This document shows positions 1 to 14,600 of a DNA stretch of 64,000 nt, one piece after another. The notes beneath the pieces were generated by a model. That model did no database searches. It saw only the letters and a list, made by a program, of their open reading frames with translations, and was not told the DNA's origin. Numbering within the stretch: the stretch's first letter is position 1; each line of letters begins with the position of its first letter. The DNA comes from Panopea generosa. Lineage: Eukaryota; Mollusca; Bivalvia; Adapedonta; Hiatellidae. A program made the translations under genes and the position numbers. The stretch is from NCBI GenBank assembly GCA_029582155.1, contig CM055894.1, positions 28,495,207 to 28,559,206 of the forward strand, read 5' to 3'.

Positions 1-45
1 AACACACATTAACCGGAAGTGTATTTGTAGTCATGCGCAGTCAAA
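1..45 (+). other. 5' leader of the Dscam-like mRNA (partial), with an overlapping upstream ATG
   Basis: This is the sequence just upstream of the proposed start. It has an out-of-frame ATG at 33-35 with G at -3. That frame overlaps the signal-peptide frame through the rest of exon 1. After splicing it would run into exon 2 and stop at TGA 24061-24063, about 38 codons. No TATA box or transcription start can be judged, because the window begins here. The GCGCAG at 35-40 could be a weak 3' splice site. Confidence 0.35.
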
Positions 46-124
46 ATGAGCTGGCTAGAATTACACGGGAGACTGCTAACATCATTGATCGTATTGTTGA
101 TGGTCCAAATCAACAAAACAAAAG
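46..124 (+). CDS. Dscam: Dscam-like exon 1: signal peptide
   Basis: ATG at 46 with A at -3, then 26 codons ending in a phase-1 donor G|GTAATG at 125. The peptide has a polar start and a hydrophobic core, LLTSLIVLLMV, typical of a secretion signal. The phase-1 donor matches the phase-1 acceptor of exon 2 at 24039, and the join reads ...NKTKGFTTES... into Ig1. The link spans a 23.9-kb intron and rests on phase, signal-peptide character and strand, not on transcript evidence. An unrelated signal exon is the main alternative. Confidence 0.7.
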
Positions 125-2519
125 GTAATGTGAAAACTATATCTAAAAATAAGCTCAAAGACGTATTAATCCTTTTGATGAAAACTGTAAAGAGATCAAA
201 ACTAGATGTAAATGTCCGATGTCTGACAATCACACTCTTTCCTTTTATTCAGTGATCCAGTCATGACATTCAACGTAACATTTCCAGGGCCATATGTACG
301 TAACTGTAGGTTTTATTTTGCGGTGTTTTGCACGTATTAGGAGAAAAGCAATCTAATTAAGGAGAAAACTACTGATCGCGGGCATGCTGGGCGTGCTATC
401 ATCTCTCTTGATGCTGCTATATTGTGTTGACTTGCACCAACTGAACCATAATACATCAGTCAAGTGTATATTGTGTAACTCGGTTCATTATATTTTTTGT
501 AATAAATGTTAATAAAAATCATAAAAAAGCAATTATATATAGCAGACCTTTAATGATTTCATATCTACCATTACATTAATTGTATTTCTCACGAGGTTAG
601 GATCTCTTTTTTGTATGAATGTTTATTTCTAAAAGGTAAAATTGGCTTTTATGACTCAATAGCACTCATCAATAAAATGTTCTATATACAAAAGTGCACA
701 TGCTAGAATGACGAAGTGTTTAGAAATATAAGTCTATAGGACAACAACAAAAAATATTTAAAAATTTAACCAAAACCAATGATTTTAAGCAATATTAATT
801 TATTTCTCAATATCAACTTCTTAATAAACACATAAACACGTGTAATAATTGGAATAAAAGCAATTATAGATTAAAATCATTTAACATTATTTCGAATTAA
901 AAACAACGGACACTGCAAATAAAAGCGTATTTTACTGAAATGAATTCTATTAATCACGACAGAAGCTTCATGAAATTGCCCAAGCAAAGAAAATCTTATC
1001 TCACGATTTAATGCGACTGGTCCTTCATAAACGCCCGAATGGATGTATAAATATTACCGGAAGACAGTGGCGATATCGCGTGTTATGTTACAACTGTAAA
1101 CAGCAGAGAGCGGGTTATTGCACAGCTGTTACATCATTATATCAATTAGTTACACAGCTTGTGCGTATACTGTCATTTATTTTGTAACCCTGGTCCTGAC
1201 TATCTGACAGATCACCTGGCTGCTGGCAGGCTGGGTGATTGACCTTCTGACTGACTGACAATATTGTCATCCACTCTTTCACTCATTCGTTCACTTAATC
1301 ACTCATCAGTCATCACTAATTCAAACACCGCATTTCCAGGATCGATAATGTCTTTTGAAATCAACATATACGCCGGAATTTTTTCATTTTTATTAAATTC
1401 CAGAGTTCATGATGTGTATGTAAAACTTAAAATCACCTTTACAGAAACAATTGTTCTATCGATGTATATGTTTTAAAAAAAATGTTATGCATTCGATGCT
1501 GCATGTGAATAGTGAAATTGGAATATTTAATGACATCATAATGACGACACAAATATTAAACCTGCCATTGTCATTATGGTAAATATCATTGACAATTGCT
1601 AAGTTGACATTGATATATTCGTTTCGGATTGTTAGAGTAAAATATTAGGATATGACGTCATAACTGACGGTACAAAAATATGACGACACGAAGATAAAGA
1701 AGCTCGTCAAACGTTGATGTGTTTGCGTTTGTTTTGTGTTTTTTTGCATTCGTTCTAGCAACTCAACACACCATTTTTCCTAGGCTGTGATGTTGTTTAA
1801 CTCTTGTAGATAAAGACACAAAAATAAGAAAAAATATTTTGAATGTCAAATCTAGATCTATGTGATACATATAATGCCATATGTCACAAAATATGAATAG
1901 AGATTGCAATTGTTTATACTCTGTTCTTCAGATATGTCAAAGACACTAAGCAAATTAATTTACCCTCTATCGACCGCCACGACGAGGAGATAAAACCCAC
2001 GGAACAAGTGATCCCATATTTGATAAAATAAAAACCAAGCGCTTATCGTAACCACCATCAAAATAAATTGTGTAATTATTAAAGTCCCCGTACTCTAATT
2101 GCATTAGAAATTTGCAATTGCGGCGATAAATTACATTACACGACATTCACATTTGTACCTCACTAATATTTATATCAAGGCGCCATTTGCGGCCTAAGAT
2201 TTTACAATCATACACGAGGTTATCTCCGGTCGCGTTTTTCTAAGGGTGATGGGTTAATAAAGAGTAGTTACGATTATGTTATTAATTCGCTGCAATAACT
2301 GTTTTTTTAGTTTAATGACAAACTGTCTGACCGACCGACCGACCGACCGACCGACCGACCGACCGACCGACCGACCGACCGACCGACCGACTGCAACCGA
2401 CCTGGCTGGCAGGCTGGCTGACTGGCTGGCTACCTGGCTGACTGGCTGGCCGTCTTGTCGTGGCTGGCTGCTGGCTGCTGGCTGGCTGGCTGGCTGGCTG
2501 GCAGGCTGGCAGGCTGGCA

Positions 2520-2586
<67 letters not shown>

Positions 2587-5500
2587 CCTACTCCTCTAAT
2601 ATTGCCGTCCACTATTTCCCTCACTCGCTCATTTAATGACTCGTTGCCACTTTAATAAGTCATCCAGCCAGCCGCATCCACTACACTTTATCACAATATT
2701 TCATTTTCTTAATCACACTCGCTTACTTAATTGGATCATCAGTATTTTAATTATATTTTCTGACAACTCTCGGTATTCTAACTCGGTAAACAAACCCCCG
2801 TGTTTACAACTCACACCGCTACAGTTGTCAAGACAGTTGAAACCAATACTATTATATGAACCTCAGTCACAGGTAAATTTTCATATATTCGACAGCAGTA
2901 ACACTAAGAATAAATTAACTATAGCCATATATAACTATATAAATGTATATACCGATCCTAGGGATATAAAAGTATCCTTTCGAATAAGCGTTTGTCATTT
3001 TGGTTCTTAATTTCTGTAATAAATTCGATTTCACTAAGATCACAATGTGTCAGTTTAGCCCCGTCATGTCCTGCTGCTACAAATATACTATTAAAGCAAA
3101 ATCAGTCAATTTATTTGGCATGCGCTCTGTAATATCGTTAACCTTATTTCTTCTTAAACAATTTTAAAATAATAAATTGAGTGTCTTAACAATTTTCCAG
3201 TATAACATTATAGTCACAGAAACTATTTCTTGATAAATACATTTTGGGTATCTTCTTCAGCGGCATTTCTTCTTAACATGTTCTATATATAATACATTGG
3301 GTGCATCAAATATGTTTGAATAGTTACAATGTTTAACAAATATAGTCAGAGTAGTGATTTCATTTCAAATAAATGTGAAACAAGTAGACATCTTCCTGGT
3401 AGTAAAAAAAGCTTAAAAATGCAAATGCTTTCAAAGCAAACGTAATTATTATTAAACGAAGTAAAATAATATTATTCCATGAGTGCCATTTTACAAACAA
3501 CACAAGGAGGTGTTGATGATAGCACATGTAACAAAAAACTTTACCGTACCACTAGGGCGATATCTCATAATACTGATAAGCCTTTTTATAAGAAATGTTG
3601 TGGGGTTTTTTCAACCGACCACAGTATAATTGACATCCAGTTTTGATCTCACATTTATGTACATGGATTTATTTTCATGAATATGACTAAGTAACCACTC
3701 TACTTTGGCCAGTAAAAGATCAACTATCTCACCAGGAACTCAGTTGGACGCTCAAATAATCGTGAGACATCGCATTAGACCACTCCGTCATGCTAGTTGA
3801 TTTATATCGCGCATGTATTTACATCAAATATTATTTTCGCGGGGCGGTAGTGTAATGTATTGAATATTGACTGCTCATGCCAGATGTTGCTGGTTCGAGC
3901 CCAGCTTGATTAGATGTATCTATAAACAACACCCAGTACCGGTTCTTCCCAGGACGCGGACCCGAGAGAGGTTTTTATAAGCTATGAGCTTTCATCGAAA
4001 ATCGAGCTAAAAGAATTAGTATAAACTAAATGAAATTACAAAGTAAGAGGCCTTGTCCGATTAGCTCAGTCGGAAACGCATCTGACTATCAATCCAGTTG
4101 TCGTGAGTTCAAATTCTCGCCTGGCAACAGTCCTCGTGATCATTGATATACGACACTGTGTCTCATTATCACCCGTCTCTCATCGCTGATTCACGTGAGG
4201 TAATTATCAGTTACTTTCGGATATGGAGTGTGCTCGAGTACTGGTTAACCTTTCAGGATCCCAGGAAACAGTGGTTAACAGTTAACTGATCGTCTGTTAA
4301 CCCTCGATGGCATATAAATTACGCTAAATATTCATTCAATTAGTCAACAAAGTAAGATTCTATAAACTCCATTTTATAATCTACATCTCCGGCCTTTAAA
4401 CATGTTAACAATATGCTACATAATATAGAAATAGCAATATTATGATATTCTTTAAGCACATATGTACAAAGTACAAAATGGAAACATACAATACATTACA
4501 CATACAACATAGTAATATGCTACACACGGTACGCTGGAAGACGGAGGATGTTTAATTATGTGAAACAAAAATAATGGACTAATGTATTCTTTAACATAGT
4601 ATGACACAAACGTAACAATATCATGATGACATAAAATAACAAATTGCAACATAGTATGTATCACACAAAAGCAACGATACTATGATGTGATTTTAACATG
4701 TCATAATACTAAATAAGATACATAAAGATGGCACAAAATAACAATAGTATGATATGGATTTAGCAATATTTCACAAAGCAGTGCTTTGAAAGAGGAGTAA
4801 CCTTTTGTAGGACAATTAAATAACAATATTATGATACACTTTTAGCAATAATGAACAACACAAATACCCCGCAAATGAGAACATGCTTTGTGCTAGACAA
4901 CAATGGTACACACACACAACAAACGCGATACCATATGGTGCCCAATATCCATACTTAATATGAAAATCATCAAGGTTATTTCATTTCGAAACCATAAATA
5001 AAAATGGTATACTTGAATATCGATTTTGCTTGTAAAGAGATAAAAAAAACAAATGTTCCAACGCGAGTTGATCAAATATTTGATAATATGACAAATGAAG
5101 AACGGCTGCTATCTTGCTTCACTATCACAGTAAAAAATATTCATATTAAAGCCTTCATGTCGTTATATTACAGCAATGATTTCGTAATTTTGACGATAAA
5201 TTACATTACACGACATTCGCATTTGTACTTCAATAACAGAAACATTAGGGCCGTCTCATAAGCCGCTATTTTATCATATCGCAAAGCAAGATTCTATTAG
5301 CTTAATATTCGATAAATTGGGTCGAGAATTTAATTCTTATTTTAATCTCAATCTCCGGTCTTTGACGAATATTTGATTAATTATCGATGAATCACGAAGG
5401 AAATTAAATTTGCCTTTGAGAGTATTTCTTACAAATTTGGAGTAGGATGCTGAGCGCCATAAATATGTTCTGAGAGGCTTATTAGAGGACAAAAATGTAA

Positions 5501-8500
5501 TCGTTATTTTATTTTGGTTCTATCTATTCGTCATTATTATCAGATTTTTTATTTTATTTTTCTGCACTGAAGACATGTGTATTTATTACTGAATATTCGA
5601 ACTGCACTTGCAAGATAAAGTTAATCTGTTGTACGTTAGCCTTAATGTATTGGGGAATATGAAACCATATACATACTGGCTACGAGTAATCATTTTAGTT
5701 TCATGATGTGTCAATAAGAGGCAAATTTTGCACATATACCTGAATCTTCAGTTTTACAATATACCCAAAATGAAGTAAATTATGACACACCCAACAATGC
5801 ATTTGGATAGTTTAAAGTACATGATTTTGTTACTGAACGTTCATTTTTTCACAATATGTAATATATTCGAAATGAATTAAATTAAGTTACGCCCAACAAA
5901 GTATTTAGATTGTTTTTCACAATATCTCTGGAATGGACTGACCGGTGACATTGTATTTCTAACAAATTAATGGCGCAGTTAATACATATTTATCATTTAT
6001 TTTAGAAGATACAAAACGTGTTGAAAATGATGATTCAAACTTTGTTTACAATGGTATATAGATATGCTAATAAAAAACGTACCGCTTTGACGAACATACT
6101 TTATTTTTGTGACTAATGCATGACTTATGAAAGAAGTATTGATATGGCATGAATATATATCCGATACTAGTATATTACTTCGTTTGTTCTCTTCATTATT
6201 TTAGCATTTAATACTCTCATGGACTTCGAAAACGTAACACTTACATACAGGTACTTTTAGTGAAGAAAATGTCATCCGAAATTAAAGAAATTTTATATAG
6301 GTTAAGAGTGTTATCTCTGTTTTCTGCTGTTTAAATTTCATGACTGAGAATTTTTTATGCATTTTCCCTATTTTTTTAAGCTACTCCTAAAAGCGAAAAA
6401 TCACAGGCACCAATAACGAGTGTAAGCACCATTCTCCTGGATACATGCATTCGCTACTGATGCGGGTGAATTTTCACTTTTGCGGTAGCATTGAAAAATG
6501 AAAATAAAATGCATAAACATTCAAGTTTCAGTCATGAAAACTTGGCAAAGACAGAGATGACAGTCTTAAAGTATACAAACCTTCTGTGAAATCGGAACAC
6601 ATGTTCTGCGTTAAAGTAATCTGTATGTAAGTGGTACGTTTTCGATGTCCCTGACTGTATGTATAAAAGTTAAGAAACTATATCTTTAAAAGTGGATGTA
6701 GCAGTTACAGACACAGTCAACACAGCAGAAATTCCTTAAACCTGGTTCACGCGTAACACAGACTTGCTCTTTTCACAGTCGGTCATAAAACGAGTAAGAG
6801 AATGAATTCGTCGAAGTACATGCTTAGCACTTAATTGCTTTCAACCCCAATGCAAAACAATAACATGTACGGTGGGAAAGTTACAGCATTTTTTTTATTT
6901 TCGATTTGCTTTCGATCAATTGTTGGACTGGCTATCGGATACAAAGCAAATAAACCGAAACCTTTTGTTCCAGAATAGTTAAAACTGTAAACATATGTAA
7001 CACAAACTAATACCATATATATTGCTTGCGTACTCCAGGCTTTGGATGGCAATGTTTGTACGTTATTTGATATAACATTTAGGGGGAAATAAAATCATTT
7101 GTACATATTTTAAATGATCAGTTTTTCAAACAAGAAACATACTCAGTTTTAATGTGGTGAGTTTTTCGTCTGACTATTCCAGGGCGTTGACCACAGATGT
7201 CTCTTCTTCTGTATGCATGTATTGTTCTGTATCATTGTGTAGATCAACTATGTTTATGCTCTTTTGATGACGGTGTCTCATTTGTTATTCATTGATAAAT
7301 GCGAAGCGCCTAGTCCGGTGGTAGAGCATCGAATCCAGGGTCAGAGGATAGTTGATTCGATCCTCCCCCACTGTGTGGTGTCATTGGGCAAAAACAAAAT
7401 GTCTGCATGGGCTTGGCACTGGTTCTACCCAGGAAGACTTCGAGCGTGATTTGCATAAATTGTTATAACTTGTCTCACAATCGAAGTCAAATAAATAAGT
7501 TTAAACTAAATCGAAGCACATGTTATATTACTGTAGGTAATGTATTGTACATTTTAAAATAACTGTAAGAGCTTTAGCAATTCTTATAAGTTTATTGGCT
7601 GAACACTCAGTTTCATTGTTAATGCTATTGAGGGCTAACGGACGATCAGTTAGCATAACCACTGTTTCCTTGGATCCTTGATATTCGATAAATTGTTTGC
7701 TCGAACACATCCTACCTCTGTAAGCAACTGATAACTATACCACTTAAATGAACGTTGAGAGACAAATGACAATTAGACGCACCGCCGTATATCAATCATC
7801 ACGGAGACTGTAACAGGGCAGGAACTCGAATTGACGATCCCATGACTGATAGTCAGACGCGCTACCGACTACAGAGGGTGTTTGACTTCTATGTACCTAT
7901 GAGGAGACTCATATAAGTTCTTCTCCTTTCTCATCGTCGGTCGACATGCAATTAGTTTCATTTCTATTTTCGTCATATGTGACCTGGGAATATGCAGATA
8001 TAGCTTTCAGGCAACACCGGTTTTTTCCACACGTGGTTATATCTAATAATGACACATTAACTTAATAATGGTTGAACGTAACTAATAATTTTCACATTAG
8101 CTACCGGCGTCCCGAGATACGTTGTCGTGTTATCATCACGTTAACAACTCAAGTCGCGTGGATCTCGTTGAACTTAAATAATTTTATAACACGTGAACAT
8201 CTGGACCGTCATTCTTTGTCAGTCCTTAGTATGCATGGTTTGAACCGATAGAATGCATCGTAATTGTACTTGATTAAAGTTTAACTGGATAACCACAACG
8301 TGTTCTTAGGCATGATAATAAAAGTAATAAATCTAAATGTCGAGTAGTAAAGGTCACGCTATCTGAGAGGATAATCATTCCGGTCAAAGTTTTATCACAA
8401 AGATTGGTCATATATGAACATAAGTTATATTTACTCGATAAAATAATTACTGTTCAGTATGTATTCATTTCTTTTAAAGTTCCGCGTGGCGGCCGAGTGG

Positions 8501-10368
8501 TCTAAGGCCTGCTGTCGTCAAATGACCACCCATATCTCACCGTGGGTCCGAGTCAAGCTCGATCCAAAAACTTTAAGTGCGAATGTTTGCAAATTACTTG
8601 TGAGGGTACAATGGTTGTATTCAAGACCATTTTGATGCTTTCCTCCATAAATGCAATAAATAACACGTCATTAGTTGAAAATTAAATATCATATCGAAGT
8701 ATTATATCGAAATATTATATCGAATTTAAGACTGATTACAACACACGGAGTGTCTTGTCCATTCAGAGCTTTAAACGATGTCATATTTAAAGTAGAGTCC
8801 ACTGTGATCGAATGGTCTACGGCGCCGTCTCAAGATCACTGACCTCTCACCGGGAAGGTCGCAAGTTCGATTCAATATCGATCCAATTAACTTGATATGA
8901 GAACATTTTGCTAGTTACGAGTATTAACAAAGGACAATGGTTCGATTCATATTCACGCATATGCATCGGAAGCCTTAACCTACCAACAAGATGCCATTAC
9001 CAATGTGTAATGTGTTGGAGATGATGTTAACTCCATTCAACAAATATATTTTAAAAATAGGTGACACCACGAATACTAGTAACAAGAGTCATGTTTTGGA
9101 GACGTTTTCAGTATAATGGGGATGGTTCATCATGCAAAATATGTGACGATTATAAAATATACGAACAAAAAACGTTATTCCAAACAGAAACAGTTGTATC
9201 AAGTTCAAAAAATTAAAAGAAAAGAAAAAAAAACGTTATATTATTATTTTAGCATGGTACAGAAGCCCAAAGGATATAAATACAAAGCATTCATATCACT
9301 CTCCACAGATATATTAAAACATTATAATTAGGACCGGGTAATACTGTCGGGTATCCGGTATACATAGATACGGTAGCATACATCAGTATGGATTTCGGAA
9401 TAAACGGCCAGTTTTAGAAAATTAAACCAAATTTATCAATGATCTGAATAGAAAAATATGATAGCTCAGTAAGTGTGCAGATATGAGTTTTGTTTATGAG
9501 AAGAGACATAATTCTTATTTTTTTACAGAAATATTGTTTGCGGCCTGAAATAACAAAGACAATGACATGAATACTAGTTCTTTATTATCATCAGTTTTTA
9601 TCTATTTTATAGTAGAAAACAAATCCAAAGTATTGTTAATTAGTGTTTTTTGGTTTGTTTTTGTTTTTGTTGTTCTTTAATTATATTTTCAAAACTAGCA
9701 TGACTCCACTTGTATTATGGAAAGGCTAATACTTTAATTTTTTATGGATATTTAGATATTATTATTTGGACACCTCTAATATTGAAAGCATTAATTCACC
9801 ACGTATCAGCAATGGGTGAATTATGTTTATATTAACTGACAGAGTGGAAAACAGTGCAGGAAGTGTTCCTGCACTGTTACAAAGGCCTTTTGTGATTGGT
9901 GCGGTAAAATGCGTATCTATGGAGTAAAGATTTAAGCTCTCCGCTTCAACGGATACTCAAAGTACAAAAAAGGAATAAAAAATGAAGATATTTAAGCATT
10001 TGAATTGTCAAAAACAGCTGTAAAGATTTTCTTTATGATACCATTTAAAATTATACTTTTCCTGTGATTAAAGATAGTCTGTGCCAACAACTGTGCCGTT
10101 CTCATCGGTCCGCACCATTTAATATTAAAATTCAATACAATGTGGCTTTTAAATGCATTTTTGTTATTTTTATAACGATTAATCAAATATGTTTAAATTA
10201 TTTCATGTAGCCGATATTACGTGTATTTGTTCTTTTCTCTTTGATTTACAAAATTAATCAAACAATAAACGTCGTTAATGGACCCGGTTTGCTCGACGAA
10301 TACGACGAGACTTAACAAATACTGGTAGCAGTCACACTGTAGCTAATGGCTCGATAATTTCAAAGATA

Positions 10369-10454
<86 letters not shown>

Positions 10455-11584
10455 TAGAAGGCAATATCTCTTTTATTCTTCACTTTAAACTTTCAGAAAT
10501 GTTAAACAATATATCCTTATGACAATAATGGCTTGGTTAGTATATCTAAGCATGATGTATTAGGACATCTTATTTTCTGATCATTCTAAAAGTGTTAAGG
10601 AGAACAGTTTTACTACCTTTTATGGTTAGTTATTTTCTTCAGATTGAATTTTAAATTTAGAGTGAAGAAACAGATCTTGATTTTTATGATGTAAGAACAA
10701 AGTCATTAAAATTGTATCTAATTATTCATACGGTCTGTCTGGATATTATTACGAAGCGAATCACAATAAAATGCGAGTTTTACTTTTGCCAAACAGTTAC
10801 TAAAAGGCACATACAAAAAGTAAATCAGTATATTTCGTGTACTAAGCCAACCAAACGCATATCTGTTATTTGAAAATATCAGCTTGAACCGTCTTCGTTT
10901 ATATCAGGTTTGAATAATTAATCAACGTGCTCGCTAAAACACAATTAGACGTTTGTAGATATTGTATTTATCGGCTTGCTTTGTCTGGCTGTGATAATGA
11001 TACATGGCCGTCTAACCACTGATCAGAGGAAAACAAATCATCTTTTCATTTACCTTGTTATATATTATACATAATCCGATCGCAAAATTGTTTAATAAAA
11101 GCACCTGTCGAATCGTCATTCTATGTGTATTGTGCTTAATATCCATATTAGGTTCGCCTTAGTTCGGTCCATTACTGCAGGAAATCCACATTGTCCCCGC
11201 ACATTGTCAACTACCGGTTCGGTATAATGCTGTTTTCATTGCATTGTCATCATCTTCGCCTCGGGAATACTGTACAACAATGCCATTGAGAGAAGTTGAT
11301 ATACAATTATTACAACCAAATCATGCAAACTGGCAGTCTGATAATTGATCACTGGTATTATCAATAATATCCGATTAATGGACACTGAAATTGCACTTAT
11401 CTGCTTTTATTGCCTTCCAGTCGTTGTGATAAATGTTGTTTAGGGTCTCAACTATTGATAGACGATTGTTGGACATTTGTATTCACTTTTAATTGTTCTA
11501 ATGCTTGTATGTATGATGAAAAATATCTGTGAATGTATGTCGCGTGCGTGCGTGTGTGCGTGCGTGCGTGTGTGCGTGCTAGTG

Positions 11585-11668
<84 letters not shown>

Positions 11669-14600
11669 TATTGGTAACGTTAAAAAGACAACTATACCAA
11701 AATATATACACTATTTATCATATAATTTATAGTACTGGAGTGTTATAAACTTAAACTACTTCACTCCGAAGTACATTTCATAGATTAAAGGAACACACTT
11801 CTATAAGGAGCAAAGGAGAAAGACTTTCTAGATATAGTGTAAAAAAAAACACTAAAACATAATGACTGCAATACTTCTATTAGCGACTCTTAACTTTCAC
11901 CTTATCAGCGCAAATACGTACCACATATATATAAATAAGAGTGCACTTGGCACCTAATTGCACTTATCCAGGAATATATTGATGTTGGTTGTCAGTGTGA
12001 CGTGTAGGTTCCGTATGTCAATCCTGTCTTTATCAACGTACAATATATTCTTTGAATCAAAGAATTCTCTTTATAAATTCTGACATACTGTGATAGTGCT
12101 ACTATTGATATTAACTGGAGACAAAACAATGTGTTGTTATGTGTAATGAGAATGTTAAAATCTATGCTTTGTTTCAACATTTACTTCATTCATTGTTTGT
12201 AAACAATTTGTTTAGGAACCAGTTTTATTAATTTTGCTATGACAGGTGGCTTCCGTTACAGCGTCCACAAAGAGGTCAAATAAAATGTAATTGTGTTGAC
12301 ATGAAGTCAGCCGTTTGTAACGTTAAGGCTTAGTTACATGAAGTCAGCCGTTTGTAACGTTAATGCGTTATTACATGAAGTCAGCCGGTTGTAACGTTAA
12401 TGCTTAGTTACATGAAGTCAGCCGTTTGTAACGTTAAGGCTTAGTTACATGAAGTCAGCCGTTTGTAACGTTAATGCTTAGTTACATGAAGTCAGCCGTT
12501 TGTAACGTTAATGCTTAGTTACATGAAGCCAGCCGTTTGTAACTTTAAGGCTTAGTTACATGAAGTCAGCCGTTTGTAACGTTAAGGCTTAGTTACATTA
12601 AGTCAGCCGTTTGTAACGTTAATGCTTAGTTGCATGAAGTCAGCCGTTTGTAACGTTAAGGCTTAGTTACATGAAGTCAGCCGTTTGTAACGTTAATGCT
12701 TAGTTACATGAAGTCAGCCGTTTGTAACGTTAATGCTTAGTTACATTAAATCAGCCGTTTGTAACGTTAAAGATTGGTGACATGAAGTCAGCCGTTTGTA
12801 ACATTTAATGCTTAGTTACATGAAGTCAGCCGTTTATAACGTTAAGACTTAGTTACATGAAGTCTGCCGTTTGTAACGTTAATGCTTAGTAACATGAAGT
12901 CAGCCGTTTATAACGTTAAGACTTAGTTACATGAAGTCTGCCGTTTGTAACGTTAGGGCTTAGTAACATGAAGTCAGCCGTTTGTAACGTTAAGGCTTGG
13001 TTACATGAAGTCAGCCGTTTGTAATGTTAAGGATTGGTGACATGAAGTGAGCCGTTTGTAACGTTAAGACTTAGTTACATGAAGTCAGCCGTTTGTAACG
13101 TTAAGGCTTAGTTACATGAAGTCAGCCGTTTGTAACGTTAAGGCTTAGTTACATGAAGTCAGCCGTTTGTAACGTTAAGGCTTCGTTACATGAAGTCAGC
13201 CGTTTGTAACGTTAATGCTTAGTTACATGAAGCCAGCCGTTTTTAACGTTAAGGCTTAGTTATATGAAGTCAGCCGTTTGTAATGTTAAGAATTGGTGAC
13301 ATGAAGTCAGCCGTTTGTAACGTTAAGGCTTAGTTACATGAAGTCAGTCGTTTGTAACGTTAAGGCTTAGTTACATGAAGTCAGCCGTTTGTAACGTTAA
13401 GGCTTAGTTACATGAAGTCAGCCGTTTGTAACGTTAAGGATTGGTGACATGAAGTCAGCCGTTTGTAACGTTAAGGCTTAGTTACATGAAGTCAGCCGTT
13501 TGTAACGTTAATGCTTAGTTACATGAAGTCAGCCGTTTGTAACGTTAAGGATTGGTGACATGAAGTCAGCCGTTTGTAACGTTAATGCTTAGTTACATGA
13601 AGCCAGCCGTTTTTAACGTTAATGCTTAGTTACATGAAGTCAGCCGTTTGTAACGTTAAAGATTGGTGACATGAAGTCAGCCGTTTGTAAAGTTAAGGCT
13701 TAGTTACATGAAGTCAGCCGTTTTTAACGTTAATGCTTAGTTACATGAAGTCAGCCGTTTGTAACGTTAATGCTTAGTTCCATGAAGTCAGCCGTTTGTA
13801 ACGTTAAGGATTGGTGACATGAAGTCAGCCGTTTGTAACGTTAAGGCTTAGTTACATGAAGTCAGCCGTTTGTAACGTTAAGGCTTCGTTACATGAAGTC
13901 AGCCGTTTGTAACGTTAATGCTTAGTTACATGAAGTCAGCCGTTTGTAACGTTAATGCTTAGTTACATGAAGTCAGCCGTTTGTAACGTTAAGGCTTAGT
14001 AACATGAAGTCAGCCGTTTGTAACGTTAAGGCTTAGTTACATGAAGTCAGCCGTTTGTAACGTTAAGACTTAGTTACATGAAGTCAGCCGTTTGTAACGT
14101 TAAGGCTTAGTTACATGAAGTCAGCCGTTTGTAACGTTAAGGCTTAGTTACATGAAGTCAGCCGTTTGTAACGTTAATGCTTAGTTACATGAAGTCAGCC
14201 GTTTGTAACGTTAAGGATTGGTGACATGAAGTCAGCCGTTTGTAACGTTAAGGCTTAGTTACATGAAGTGAGCCGTTTGTAACGTTAAGGATTGGTTACA
14301 TGAAGTCAGCCGTTTATTATGTTAAGGCTTAGTTACATGAAGCGTTTTTAACGTTAATGCTTAGTTACATGAAGTCAGCCGTTTGTAACGTTAATGCTTA
14401 GTTACATGAAGTCAGCCGTTTGTAACGTTAATGCTTAGTTACATGAAGTCAGCCGTTTTTAACGTTAAGGCTAAGTTACATGAAGTCAGCCGTTTGTAAC
14501 GTAAAGGCTTAGTTAAATGAAGTCAGCCGTTTGTAACGTAAAGGCTTAGTTACATGAAGTCAGCCGTTTGTAACGTAAAGGCTTAGTTAAATGAAGTCAG

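Noticed and set aside
33..128. The ATG at 33 as the true start of the protein
   Set aside because: Its frame leaves exon 1 in phase 2, incompatible with exon 2, and lacks a signal peptide.
2276..2655. Open frames rich in TDRP, AGWL and ASQP
   Set aside because: Translations of tetranucleotide microsatellites on both strands.
11448..11748. Open frames rich in ACVR and HART
   Set aside because: Translations of the (TGCG)n microsatellite.
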